NCBI RefSeq assembly: GCF_001625195.1
Contig: NC_054390.1
Coordinates: 8,405,222 to 8,469,221, forward strand
DNA: 64,000 nt
Origin: Drechmeria coniospora
Lineage: Eukaryota; Ascomycota; Sordariomycetes; Hypocreales; Ophiocordycipitaceae
Reading direction: 5' to 3'
A program made the translations under genes and the position numbers. Of the stretch, positions 34,134 to 45,221 are shown in pieces. The notes beneath the pieces are model-generated. The model did no database searches, had not been told where the DNA came from, and worked only from the letters and a program-made list of their open reading frames with translations. Position 1 is the first letter of the stretch, and each line of letters begins with the position of its first letter.

Positions 34134-36326
34134 GGTACATGCATTCCTTGCAAGTACATAATTCCCACTACAGTACTCCGTACTTGTACCCGGAACAGTA
34201 ATTACATGCTGGTGGGAACCTGCCGCCGATGAGCAGGGCACCGCTGCTCCAGGTTGGCTGCCGCTGCGTGCTGCGCTGACAAAGGGCCAATGGTGACTCG
34301 ACCAGCCGCCTGCCTTGGCCAGCTCTCGCGGCTGACGCTGACTGGCTAATGAACAGCGGCCAAGGGTACGAATGGGTCCGAATGCGCAAGTAGGTGTACA
34401 GTACGAGCTTCTCTCCCCTTCCTTATCTTGGACCGTTGCAGTATTACTAACTTACGTACACCTACGGAGCACGGAGTACTTGTGCAGTACCTAGTACAGT
34501 ACAGCAGGTAATAATACTTGCTTCAGTAATACTCGTAGCATCCAGGTACGCCGTTCATGTAATTATTTGTAGGCAAGTGCTTGTACACCACCGTAAGTCC
34601 TTTACAACTATCGGTACAGCGGGTATGCCCACTCGTGCATGCACAGGTACGTACTTGGACATGTAATGTAATAATTGCTTCCTTACTCTGTACATGCACT
34701 AATTACTTGCAGATTACGGAGTACTTACTCTACCTGCAGTACTCCGCGCAGTGGACATGTAATGTACTCCGTACAGAGTATAGTACGGAGGAATACGGTA
34801 ATTCCATCAAACCCAGTTGTGCTACACGTACTGTATACGTATCTTGCTGCACCGAATATGGCACATGTGTCAGTAGTATTCACGACCTAATACTACTTAC
34901 TATTAGCACAAATCGTTCAGCCTTCTGCCGTACTCCATATCTGCCCGTATCGACGATAATATGCCATCGCATCCCTCTTCTAATCAGCCAACTACTGCCA
35001 ATAATGCGATGCTACGACGAGACCATGCCTCGCGGCCAATGACCGTCGAGGATTGCTTGTGCCCTGAGGATCCGTACTTGGAGGGAGTGGCCCAATGCCA
35101 AACGAGTTCGTGCGGCTGCGTGGGCTGCCCAAAGGGGTTAAGCCCCGTAACTTCTCCGTCTCTCTGGGAGGTGTGGATGGGCGAGCCTGCGTGAGGGCTG
35201 CGTCTGGTATCAAGCTGGGAGGGATCTCGGTACGTCCGTCGGTGGCCCCGCGACAGCAGACCGCGGCCCAGTCATCGGCGGCGGCGTGACAGAGGTACGG
35301 TACGTAACCCCCTTAGGGAGGTACCCTACGGGGACGAGCGAGCGAAACCAGGCACGCACATGTGCAGCAAGTACAGAGTAGCAGCCGTGGTGGCGGCACA
35401 CCTGGTTGCCTCGAGCAGCATCGATACGGCCGACAAGGCAGCCATCCCATTCGCGCGCCCTGCCGGCGTGGCTCAGCCTGGCTGACCCGGATGGCACCGA
35501 CGCAGCAGCTTCGGCGCCAGGCTCCTCTTCCCCTAGAACGCACTGTAGCCTGCACTGTGCCACATGCCACCAGCCCCAAATTTCCAACAGTAGCGCCTCC
35601 CCTGGCCGCCCCCTAGTCCCCCTTGGTCGTAGCGCGCTGCGTGCCAGCCCAATGACCGCCGAGTGGCAAGGCGGGCGGGTCCAGCCCTCTCGGGCTCCCA
35701 TTCGCCGGCTGCGGCCCTGCCCTCCCACTCGCCCCCCCCCCCCCTCCCCCTCCCCACCCGGTAACCCAGCAGGTACGTACCGGGGACACCTGCCTGCCCT
35801 CCCCCGGCTCGCCGAAGCCTGGCTGCAGGCAGGAGGAACCCCCAACCAACAAAAACCCGGCAGCACCCTTCCTTCTCCCCTCTTCCCACCACTCTCGCTC
35901 AATCAAACCGCTTCCCTTCGTGCCACCAAACCTCCTCCTCCTCCGCTCATCCCTCTCCTCTTTCCCTCGTCACCTAAAAGCAAAAACCGGTGCCGTTGCT
36001 TCGCATTTCCAACCTCATCCCCCCCTCAAGCGAAGACTCTTCCCCCCTGCCTCGACGACGGAATCACCTGCTGCAGCCACTGCCTTGTCGCTCGTCGGTT
36101 CAAAACAAACAAGGCGCGTCCGTACCCTAATCGCTCCATCGGGCCGCCCCAAGTCCCGAGCACGCACGCACACACAGCCAACGCACGCACCCACGCACGC
36201 ACATCGTGTCGCCGTTGACCGCATCGCATCCGTTTGGTCCGCCGCATAATCCGTAATAGTCGTGGCCGTCAATCGCAATCAAGTCGCCCGAACCCCCCCT
36301 CGGCAGCTCGTGCGGCAAGACGCAAC

Positions 36327-36963
36327 ATGGCCTCGTACTTTCACTACAACGCGCAGCCGGCGCACCCCACGTCAATGTCACACAGCCATCATCACGCCGG
36401 CGGTCGCAATCGCAGGGCACCTCGGCTCTCGGTGTCCCAGAACGCCCACCGACAGCTTCGCAGCGCCCGCGGCATGAGGGACATGAACGAAACGGCAGCC
36501 TTATCGGCCTTTCGCCTCAAGTTCGAGGCGTGCCGCTCCTTCGACCTCGAGGACGACCTCGAATTCTGCCCCAACCTGTTGACGGAAACGGACGTGAGTA
36601 GCAGCACCCCGAACCCCCCCCCCCCTCGTGCTCCCGCGGCGCCTCTGACCGTCCTCTCCCGTGCAGTTGGTTTCCATCTCTAGCGCCTCGGAACGTTCGT
36701 CGCTCGCGAGCAACTCGCCCGAATCCTCGCCCACGCAACAACCCCAGACGGTGACGCCGGGCTTCTCCCTCAACTCGAGCTCGCCCGCCTTCATCCCGCC
36801 GAGCTACCCCAGCCACCAAGCGAACGTCAAGCTCCACCATCCCTCGGCCACGCGCGGCCGCAACGCCATCCCCATCATCAACCCCGTCACGGGCATCTCC
36901 ATGTCCAGCCCGCCCCCTTCGGTGTCGCCGGCCGCCATGCAGGCTCTCGGCCGCAGGTGGTAG
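36327..36963 (+). CDS. Small conserved Sordariomycete protein of unknown function
   Basis: Two exons (36327-36593, 36667-36963) give 187 residues. It begins MASYFHYNAQPAHP, with a His-rich stretch SHSHHHAGG. A conserved core follows, RRAPRLSVSQNAHRQLR, then FRLKFEACRSFDLEDDLEFCPNLL. After the intron come SISSASERSSLASNSPESSP and a C-terminus rich in short linear motifs, NAIPIINPVTGISMSSPP and ALGRRW. The same order of motifs recurs in other Sordariomycete genomes as I remember them. Mostly disordered with Ser-Pro sites, it is plausibly a regulated adaptor, but no function is known to me. The 73-nt intron (GTGAGT...GCAG) includes a C12 run. Confidence 0.85.
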
Positions 36964-39900
36964 GTGCCGCCGGGCCCATCCTCGGCGTCCTTGACGGGTG
37001 CGAGGTCGGTCCGAGGGCGCCGCCGCCGAGTGCCATGTACTGTACTTCAAAATCACTCCTCTTCATCCTCGGCATTCTTCCCTCTTGGCGGGCACACCAG
37101 CAAAACAAGTTTCAACAATGGCATCACTCTTCCTCGCGCGCACCCGTCGTCCCGTCCTCCTCGGGACGAGCCGAATCGATGCGGGGCACCTCGACATTTC
37201 CTCGTCGGCCTCGGCACCAACCATCCTCCCCCCCCCCCCCCCCCCCCGAGTCTCCGAGCAAGTCTCCGAGCTCGGCACCTGAACCTTTCCCCTCCCATGC
37301 CGCAACCGACGGACACCGCTACGAGGACGCACCACTAACCCTGTCCCGAGGAGGTTCGATACCATTTTGTTTTCTTCGTTTTTGTTTCATATTTTGGATA
37401 TAATTTTGCAAGTAGGTGTTTGCCTGGCAAGATGGGACTGTCGACACGAATGGGCGTTTACGCACGATTATGATCTGCATTTCGGGCCACGCAAGGTACC
37501 GGTACCGGCGGCACAAAATTTAGGACCGGTGATTTCGACATCGCGTTGTTTGCTTTTCATGGGACGGCAGCGTTTGCGGCGGCTATGCTATGCTATGTCT
37601 TTGAATATCGGGAAAATACCTTGGCCCGCTCTTTGACGACGATGGGTTTACGAAGTCAGCAAGGGACGAAAGAAAACCGAAAAGGGGTACATAGAAGGGT
37701 TTTTTACGACGATGGGGTCATGGGGCATTTGCTTTGCGTTGTTCGAGTCAGGCATGGAAACGATTTCTTCTTTGCCGCGGTGGTTGTTGGCCTTGATTAG
37801 CGTTGTCTTGCGTCTTTTGCCGCGCACATCATCTGGAAACGGGCTTTTTCTGGGATACGGGGAGTTGGCTGCTTGTTCTCTCCCCTCATTGCTTGCTTGC
37901 GTTGCGTTGCGTCTTTGTCGTTTTAGGACATCTCCCCTGTGCAACTAATGGGAAAGCGGCCTGCAAATGTCCATTTTTCTATTCGCATGTACAGCGGCGG
38001 CGGCCGGCGTGTTCATTTTTGGGGGGAAAACGTGCTTCGGGCATCGGGTCGAGTTGCCTCTACCTGGCATCGCCATTTTCTCTATTTCTGCGGGCATATT
38101 GGAAGGAGAGGAGCATGAATGAAAGGGGCGCCGTTACGTCACGACATGATCTAGGTTGCCAGTCGGGATTTGTTTGGGATTTCTAGGGCCCTCGTGCCTC
38201 GGGTGTTTTTCCAATGTCTTGTTCGGGATCTGATTCTTTGCCATGGTGGCGAGCGGGCATGCTTTCCGGGGAACGGCGATTTGCATTGGATACCGCGGCT
38301 CGAAGGGCCTGCACTGCACGGATGAGATGAGAATATACGATGCGTTCCAAGCTGAAGCCGACTGCTCCCCATTGCGTGCTGGTCGATTGATGTCGCGTCC
38401 CAACCCCTCCCAACCAAGAGCCTGTGAGGCCGACGAGTGGCAGTCGGCCGACAAGAAGCCATCAAAAGCTGACCAAGAGGCCGTCGCCGACAAGAGGCAA
38501 TCGCCGACTTGTCCAGACCTACCGCCCGCCACGTCATCTACGAATCTGGTATCGTGTCAAAGGGCATATGGCGCATGGCGCATGGCGCATGGAGCGAGTG
38601 GGACGACGGCGATTACGTTCTGCGGCCCCGTTCGTGCCGTGCATCGTGACGGCCGGAGTCGCCGTTTTGGGGAGGGTGACGTCGGCTTTGCGCTGGAGTT
38701 GATGCGACATTGACACCGGGTTAGCTGGTTGCGGGCCGGTCGGCGAAAGCGTGACGTCACATGCTGGTGCTTCACTTAGTAGCTCTAACTTGCTTATACT
38801 CCGTACTAAACATGCCCATATGGCGTGCTACCAACCAGCTGTTGCACGGGGCCGCGGTGACAACTTGCTGGGTACCAACGACATGTGAACGTAAACCATG
38901 CACCTTGGAGACATGGGAGGCCAACATGTGAAACTCTTATTCATGCTGGAATGGAGGATTATTTTGGATTCAATTGAGCAGAGTTGGTGGGAAGGTATAC
39001 TTGTACTGTCCCACGATAGCACGTGCTCTTATCCAGTAGGTATTTGCGCAGACAGTAAGTATTATTACATGTGCCCAGGATGGGGTACTTGCACATAAAT
39101 ACATAGCACTTACAACTACATACTATTGCTATTACTGATAAGCATGTAACTAGCGAGGTGTACATGTAAATGTACATGTAAGTAGGTATTGAGGAGTGTG
39201 GAGTACTCTGTACAGCAATACTCCGTTATGGGTAATTACAGTACTTGCAGTACACCTTATGTCCTTGGTGGAAGGAAACGGTGGCCACGTGCATGTTCGT
39301 GACGAGCCCGCCAGTTCGGACAAATCGAAAGAATATACGGAGTATTGTTTATTCAATCTTCTTTCTTCCCTTCGTAAACAAAATACTCGTGGCGACTGTC
39401 GCACTGCCTTCTTACGTACATGTGGGCAGAGGTGGTGAAGCCAACCCTAGGTAGGCATTGGTAATGATATCATGGCCGTAGCTGACATCAGGACAGTCTT
39501 GGAAACATGCATGACATATTGGCTAGCAGCCAAATATTCGAGTCTTGACCGTGTACATCAGCAACATTCGGAACTCCAACTGCCCTGCACGTCAATGCGG
39601 CCTCAGACAATAGAAATAGTGATGCCTCAATGATGCATGGCATACCAATTACATGGCAGTCGACGGTCTCCAGTCCAAATGGTCGCCTGGGTGACGCCTA
39701 TAGGGTAGCTATCGGCGAGGCTACCAACGAGCGGACTCAAGTACGCACGAGGCTGCCGACTGCTGCCCCCACCACCAGCCCCGCGCCGACAATCGATAAG
39801 CGTGCAGCCGAGCTGGTCCCTGCAACTCCCTGCAGCTCGAGCTAAAATAATTTCCCTGCCCATCACCGCCGCGGGACATTGCACCTCATGTCGCTCCGCC

Positions 39901-40201
39901 TCTCCTCGACCATCCACCACGCGACGAAGCTCGACGAGGCTCAAAGAAGCCCGACGAAGCCCGACGAAGCGTGACGAAGCTCGAAGAAGCCATTCCTACC
40001 GCCACTTCTCTCCTCGTTCCCTCGTCCTCGGCAGGGCTCGGTCGCAGGCGAACGAATCGGTGTCCGGCCGATCGTCGGAGAGAGAGGGGAAGGGACGAGG
40101 AGGGGAGGGACGAATCGAAAAGGAAAAGACAGAGGGAGCGGTTGCAGACGGCGAGCTTGTAGACGGCGAGCTTGCAGACGGCGAGCATCCATCCATCAAC
40201 C
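36964..40201. other. Intergenic, 3.2 kb
   Basis: The first 1.5 kb is probably a long 3' UTR or flank, with a C20 run at 37228-37247 and T-rich sequence after 37360. A GTAC island spans about 38790-39260. A frame at 38243-38713 has no recognised content. About 39880-40201 is the likely leader of the carrier gene and contains short Arg/Ser-type repeats (GACGAAGC units, about 39910-39990). Confidence 0.5.
37228..37247 (+). repeat. Poly(C) run, 20 bases
   Basis: An uninterrupted C run about 265 bases downstream of the stop codon of the preceding + strand gene, so it is sense-strand C if transcribed. Confidence 0.9.
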
Positions 40202-41026
40202 ATGGCCTCCTCTCCGCCGACCTTCCAGTCCGCCCTCCTCGCCGGCGCCCTCGCCGGCACAACCGTTGACCTCTCGCTCTTCCCGCTCGACACCCTCAAG
40301 ACGCGTCTCCAGTCGTCGGCCGGCTTCTTCCCCTCCGGCGGCTTCACCGGCATCTACCGCGGCATCGGCTCCGCCCTCGTCGGTTCCGCCCCCGGCGCCG
40401 CCTTCTTCTTCTGCACCTACGAGGCGTCCAAGGGCGCTCTCGGCGGCCTGATGCCCTCGGCCCTGACCCACATGGCCGCCGCGAGCCTCGGCGAGGTCGC
40501 CGCCTGCGCCATCCGCGTGCCCACCGAGGTCGTCAAGCAACGCGCCCAGGCTGGCCTCCACGGTGGCTCCTCCGCCGCCGCCCTCAAGGCCATCCTGGCT
40601 CGCTACCCGTCCCACGGCGTCGCCGCCGTCTGGCGCGAGCTCTACCGCGGCTGGAGCATCACCGTCTTCCGCGAGGTGCCCTTCACCGTCATCCAGTTCC
40701 CCCTGTGGGAGGCCATGAAGGACTGGCGTCGCCGCCGTCGCGCCGACGGCGACGACGTTTCCGCCATCGAGAGCGCCCTCTTCGGCAGCGTGGCCGGTGC
40801 CGCCGCCGCCGCCCTGACGACGCCGCTCGACGTCCTCAAGACGAGGGTCATGCTCTCCAAGGAAAAAGTCTCCGTCGGCCACGTCTTCCGGACCTTGGCC
40901 CGGGACGAAGGTTTCCGTCCGTTCTTCGCCGGCATCGTCCCGCGCGTCACCTGGATATCCATCGGCGGTGCCATCTTCCTCGGAAGCTATCAGTGGGCCG
41001 TCAATACCATGAAGCCCATGGTCTGA
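40202..41026 (+). CDS. PET8: Mitochondrial S-adenosylmethionine carrier
   Basis: A single exon of 274 residues, the normal length of the SAM carrier. Three carrier repeats show signatures [10 protein letters not shown] (about 28-37), [10 protein letters not shown] (107-116) and [10 protein letters not shown] (208-217). The E-x-x-K in the second signature, together with [42 protein letters not shown] and [14 protein letters not shown], is characteristic of Pet8/SAMC. It exchanges cytosolic SAM for mitochondrial S-adenosylhomocysteine across the inner membrane, supplying mitochondrial methylation and biotin or lipoate synthesis. The ATG at 40202 is chosen because [15 protein letters not shown] matches the family start; an in-frame ATG lies 30 bases upstream. 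No intron is needed. Confidence 0.93.
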   Translation: MASSPPTFQSALLAGALAGTTVDLSLFPLDTLKTRLQSSAGFFPSGGFTGIYRGIGSALVGSAPGAAFFFCTYEASKGALGGLMPSALTHMAAASLGEVAACAIRVPTEVVKQRAQAGLHGGSSAAALKAILARYPSHGVAAVWRELYRGWSITVFREVPFTVIQFPLWEAMKDWRRRRRADGDDVSAIESALFGSVAGAAAAALTTPLDVLKTRVMLSKEKVSVGHVFRTLARDEGFRPFFAGIVPRVTWISIGGAIFLGSYQWAVNTMKPMV

Positions 41027-41413
41027 CACGGCCCCGTCGCTTCCAGCTTCGAACCGTGCCATGCGACGCAGCGGGCGGTCAAGGGCGCACACACCGACGA
41101 CGCCCCCCTCAAGCGACACGACGCCGCGCGAGAGAGCCCACCAGAAGCAACCGTTCAGCGAACCGCTTGGTCCTTCCTACCGAATGCCTGATCGATGCCT
41201 GATCGGAACGAGGAGCAGGAACAGGAGCACCCCTAGGATGGGCCGTGGTCGGTGCATGTGCGGATCCAGGCCCGGGACCGATACCGGCAGCGAAGCGTAT
41301 GCTGAAATAAAAGATACCCAAACGGATTCCTGCCTACTGTACTTAGGTGCTGGTTCACCGTACCGTTCCGCCCCCCCAATCATCGCCCGAGTCTCGGCTC
41401 GGCTCGGCTCGCT
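41027..41413. other. Convergent 3' gap
   Basis: 387 bases between the stop codons of the SAM carrier (+) and the WD40 protein (-). No gene is seen. Confidence 0.6.
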
Positions 41414-44400
41414 TCACGATGCTGCTGAAGTGTTGTGTGCCTCGCCAGCTGTTGCTCCTGCGCCGGCTCCGACGTCGCCTTCGGCCTGCTGCGCTTCGGG
41501 GGAGCGCAGCGGTTGCGCCAGAGGCTTGATGACCTTGCGACCGTTCGCCTTGTAATGTAGGACGATGTCGTTACCACCCTTCCAGACATGCGTTCGGACC
41601 GTAGCAAGACTCATCGATGGTGGCAACAGCTGACGGCCACGTGTTAGCGCTCGTCACGTCTCGGTTCGAACACCCGCCGTGACCTACCTGTTCATTGCAG
41701 TACAGCTCGAGATACTCCTCGGGCGCTAGCTTGGCAGGTTTCGGCTCCTCGGATAGGTCCTCGATCCTCTCGACGATGTAGGACAGCACCTTCTTGACAC
41801 GGAGCATTCTGTTCGCGTTGAGCCTGTTGTTGCTATCCGATGGCGAGACGGGCGGAAGATCACCCATCGGATACAGCACAAACGAAATCTTCACCAGGTC
41901 CTTGTGTGGTATGTGGTTCTGCAGGAGCACCTCTCCCAACCACATGGGCGCCTTTCGCTCAATCGCGTCGGCATCCTTGCCCACATTTTCCACCGTGCCC
42001 TGGTAGAGGTTGGCGTTGCCCCCCGACGTCTCCTCCTGGATCATGATTTTCGTTCCTCGAGGAAGCTTCAGCACAGGCGTCTCGGCAGGTAGACTGGGCG
42101 TCACCCCCGACATCAAATCCGTCTCCGTCACCTCGACCAGCTGCCTGTCGTACTCGTTGCGTATTTTCTGCACGACGCCGAGGAAACTGTCGTCGACTTC
42201 CTTCTCGTGCGTCGATGACGACTCGGACTCGACAGCCTTGTCTTCCACAATCACCGGCTTGTCCTGCGCCGCCTGCGAGGACGAACGGCCTAGTTTCTTG
42301 GAGCCAAAGGACATTCGAAACTTTCTACCAAACGCCGTCCCTGGTGACTTGCCACTGTCGCCGGCCTTGTCCTTGTCCTTTTCCTTCCCCTTGTCGTCGC
42401 CATTGTCCGTCGAAGCCAACGGCTCCGACGGCTCCGTCGCCGGCATTTTGGCTGCCTTGTCGCCGGCAAAGTAATCGTCCTTGCTCCCCGAAGTGCTCAA
42501 CTCTAGTGGCTGGGAGACGGCATTCTCCGGGACGCCCGAGAGATTCCTCGCCGGCGCTGGAGTGGCCAGGCCGATGCCAAGGCCTGGCGCAGGGACGGCG
42601 AGATGCAAGCCATTGGCTCGAGGTGTCGTGACCTGGTCCGAGTCCTGCCAATCCGACAATCTGGGCAGCGACAGATCGATCGACGTCGGGGTATTTGTCC
42701 GGTTCGCCGCCTGCCGCCGCTCGGTATCGGCGTCCAGCGATTTTCGATATGATGCGTCGCGTCTGATTTCCTCGTCGATCAAGTTTGCGAACAGGTACCG
42801 AAGAATCCACCGACCGAGGTTGACTACGGAGTGCCGAGTCAGCAAATCCATCGGGTGCAGATGGCCGAGGGCTCGTACTTCTCTGGTCTTCTCTGAAATC
42901 AATGGGCTCGTCCAACCGAAGTTCGTCGGCGTAGACCTCGGCATCGAAGCAGTTGAAGGACTCCAAGATGACCGTCAGGTTGCCGGAGCTGAGGTCGACC
43001 GAGCACCAGGGCGCCACGGCTTCGCGGGTGTTGACCTGCTTTTCGACATCTTCCAGATGCTGCTTGCCAAAGCTTTGAATGGGTTTGCACTGATGGCGCA
43101 TCTCGTCAGTAGTGTCCCCTTTTTGTGTCCTCGGACGTCGACGCACCTTGATGAGATCCCACATCAGGACATCGCCGGCCGTGTCCAAAGTCAAGACTCT
43201 CCTCCTATCATTGAGCATCTTGTGCTTGAGCAGGCCAAACTGGCCCTCTATCGTCTCTTGTGGTAGCTCGTGAATTGGCTTGACGTCGGGGTCTGGTGGC
43301 TCGATGATCGCGTGCGACCCTCTCCTCGTCGGGAACTCATTCAGCGGGCTCGACTCCGGCTCCATGGCCGTCCGCAACGGAAAGACGGCCGTATTCGATA
43401 GTCGAAGAATAGATTCTGGCGATACCTCCTTCCCCTTCGAGTACCCCCCATGTTGGGATCGTGATGTCTGGCGAGTCCTGTTGGACGTGGCCGAGGCTGC
43501 TCGTTGATGCCGGAAGGATTCTGGGAGTCTTATGCCGTCGGCGCTGGTATCGACATCTGCCCAGCGGTTGATGGACGACTGGCTGGTGGCCGTCCAGACA
43601 TGGCCACGGGCGGCGACAACCTTGAAGACGCCGAAATGCTCCTGAGCGAGGGCGAGGCTGAGGCCGTTGTCGACGTCCTCCAAGCCACCGCGAATGTCCG
43701 TCTTGGCAACGAGGCCGGAGCGGTCGCTACTGTAAAAGATGCCGAGGCGAGGGTCATCCGAGTGCAGGGACCAAACGCTCTCATCGTGCATGGTGAAAGT
43801 GTACATGCAACGGCCGCCCCTGACGCTCCACATCTTGATCGTCTTGTCGGCGCCCGCACTTAGGATGATATCCCCAGCGTCATCGATCAATATGGAGCGA
43901 ATGTTGCCCAGGTGACCGACGAGCTTGGAAACCTTGGAGCCGGTCCGAGGGTCGGAGAGGCGAACAATCTTCTCGGGCCCACCGCTGGCGATCAGGTTGC
44001 GGCCGACGGCGAGGGCGTAGACGGAGCCTTTCTCGACGATGACGTCGCCTCTGACGTCGACCTCGAGCGTCTTGCCGGCGCCGTTGAGGTCCCAGAGACA
44101 AATCTTGCGATCGAGGCCGGCTGAGGCGACCCAGGTGGCCCTCATGTCGGCCGGAGGAGCGGCGACGCATTTGACATAGTCGGCGTGCTCGCCGATCGTC
44201 AGGGCACGTCCGCCGTCTTCCTCGGAATGGGGGCGCCACAGTTTAACGGCAAGGTCCGAGGACGCCGAGACCAGGGCGGTATTGTCCTGGACGAGAATGA
44301 TGTCGTTGATCCAATGGACGTGTGCTTGGCACTGGCTGCGGAACCTGGTCGTGGGCTGCTGCGGCTTGGCCGAGGCGTTGTCGGACACGTCGGCGGCACG

Positions 44401-45221
44401 GGATCGGTCGAGGTTCAAGTCCCAAGCGCAAACGATGCCATCTCGTCCGGCGGAATAACTGCCGAAGATTGCCTCGGTTAGCTCACTGTTACCCGTCCGC
44501 CGTGGAGGTAGTGGATTGCGTGCCAGGGTTAGGCGAGTGAGGAGGGCGAGGAGAGAGAGGAGAGGAGAGGAGGGGAGGAGAGGGAGGAGGGGAGGAGAGG
44601 GAGGAGGGGGAGGAGAGGGAGGAGAGGGAGGAGAGGGAGGAGAGGGAGGAGAGGGAGGAGAGGGAGGAGAGGGAGGAGAGGGAGGAGAGGGAGGAGAGGG
44701 AGGAGAGGGAGGAGAGGGAGGAGAGGGAGGAGAGGGAGGAGAGGAGAGGAGAGGAGAGGAGAGGAGAGGAGAGGAGAGGGAGGAGAAGGAGGAGGGGAGG
44801 AGGAGGAGAGGGAGGAGGAGGAGAGGGAGGAGGGGAGAGAGGAGAGAGGGCTCACAGGATGTCGTTGTAGCTGTCGACGGCGAGCCCGTTGACGCCGAGA
44901 CGGTGGCCACCCGCCGAAGATTTGGCATTTTCGAGGACTGCAACGCGTGGGGGAAGCCAACCGTCAGTGGGAATGAAACCGTCAGGCCGACCGGGAGAGA
45001 GAAGAGCAGTCGGAGGATAGAGTCCTGGGGGATCGACAGTATTGCCGCGAGGGGTTCAGGGTGGAAGAGGCATGTAGAGGTACGAAGTACAAGCACGGCA
45101 CGGGTACACATAATGATGATGTCGATGCTGAATGACACGGCGACTTCGACCTGGACGCAGCCGGGGTCAGGTGCGGTGGAGACTCACCGTAGCTGATACG
45201 CTGACGTACCTTCTTGGCCAT
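41414..45221 (-). CDS. WD40 protein of the Bun107/WDR48 family
   Basis: Six exons on minus (45221-45188, 44937-44856, 44458-43147, 43089-42879, 42823-41688, 41629-41414) give about 996 residues. The start [13 protein letters not shown], then [27 protein letters not shown], is the WDR48 first repeat and is recovered only by splicing. Further WD repeats include [54 protein letters not shown] and [22 protein letters not shown]. The C-terminal DUF3337-type region holds [46 protein letters not shown] and [21 protein letters not shown]48 (UAF1) activates USP1/USP12/USP46; S. pombe Bun107 binds Ubp9. A similar deubiquitinase-cofactor role is inferred. A disordered KDKDK/Ser insert lies near residues 690-770. 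Intron 2 (44459-44855) is filled by a minisatellite. Confidence 0.93.
44538..44850 (+). repeat. 9-bp GAGGGAGGA minisatellite in WD40-gene intron 2
   Basis: About 25-30 copies of GAGGGAGGA and shorter GAGGA variants occupy most of the 397-nt intron. On the coding (minus) strand it is pure pyrimidine, CTCCTCTCC. A 9-bp unit keeps all frames open and generates a spurious Gly-Glu-Gly ORF on plus and a Pro-Ser ORF on minus. Confidence 0.92.

Larger units (their letters stand above)
27916..36326. other. Gene desert of 8.4 kb
   Basis: The longest region without a recognisable gene. It alternates GTAC-rich islands (about 28320-28860, 30340-30870, 31000-31080, 32570-33070, 33580-34200, 34390-34960) with GC-rich stretches. 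The GC-rich stretches carry long but unconvincing ORFs on both strands, such as 29126-29815 (+) and 32552-33382 (-). These ORFs lack known motifs, overlap each other in several frames and look like chance opens in high-GC DNA. There is a C14 run at 31689-31702 and a C13 run at 35732-35744. About 35880-36326 is the likely leader of the next gene. Confidence 0.55.

Noticed and set aside
40196..41119. 307-residue minus-strand ORF
   Set aside because: Antisense shadow of the SAM carrier gene, consisting of Gly/Asp/Glu-rich chance sequence.
44399..44430. Sequence resembling a tRNA T-arm (GGTTCAAGTCCC)
   Set aside because: It lies inside the WD40 coding exon, and no cloverleaf can be formed around it.
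44516..45196. 226-residue plus-strand ORF rich in Gly-Glu
   Set aside because: It is the antisense of the WD40-gene intron minisatellite and its flanking exons; the 9-bp unit keeps the frame open.
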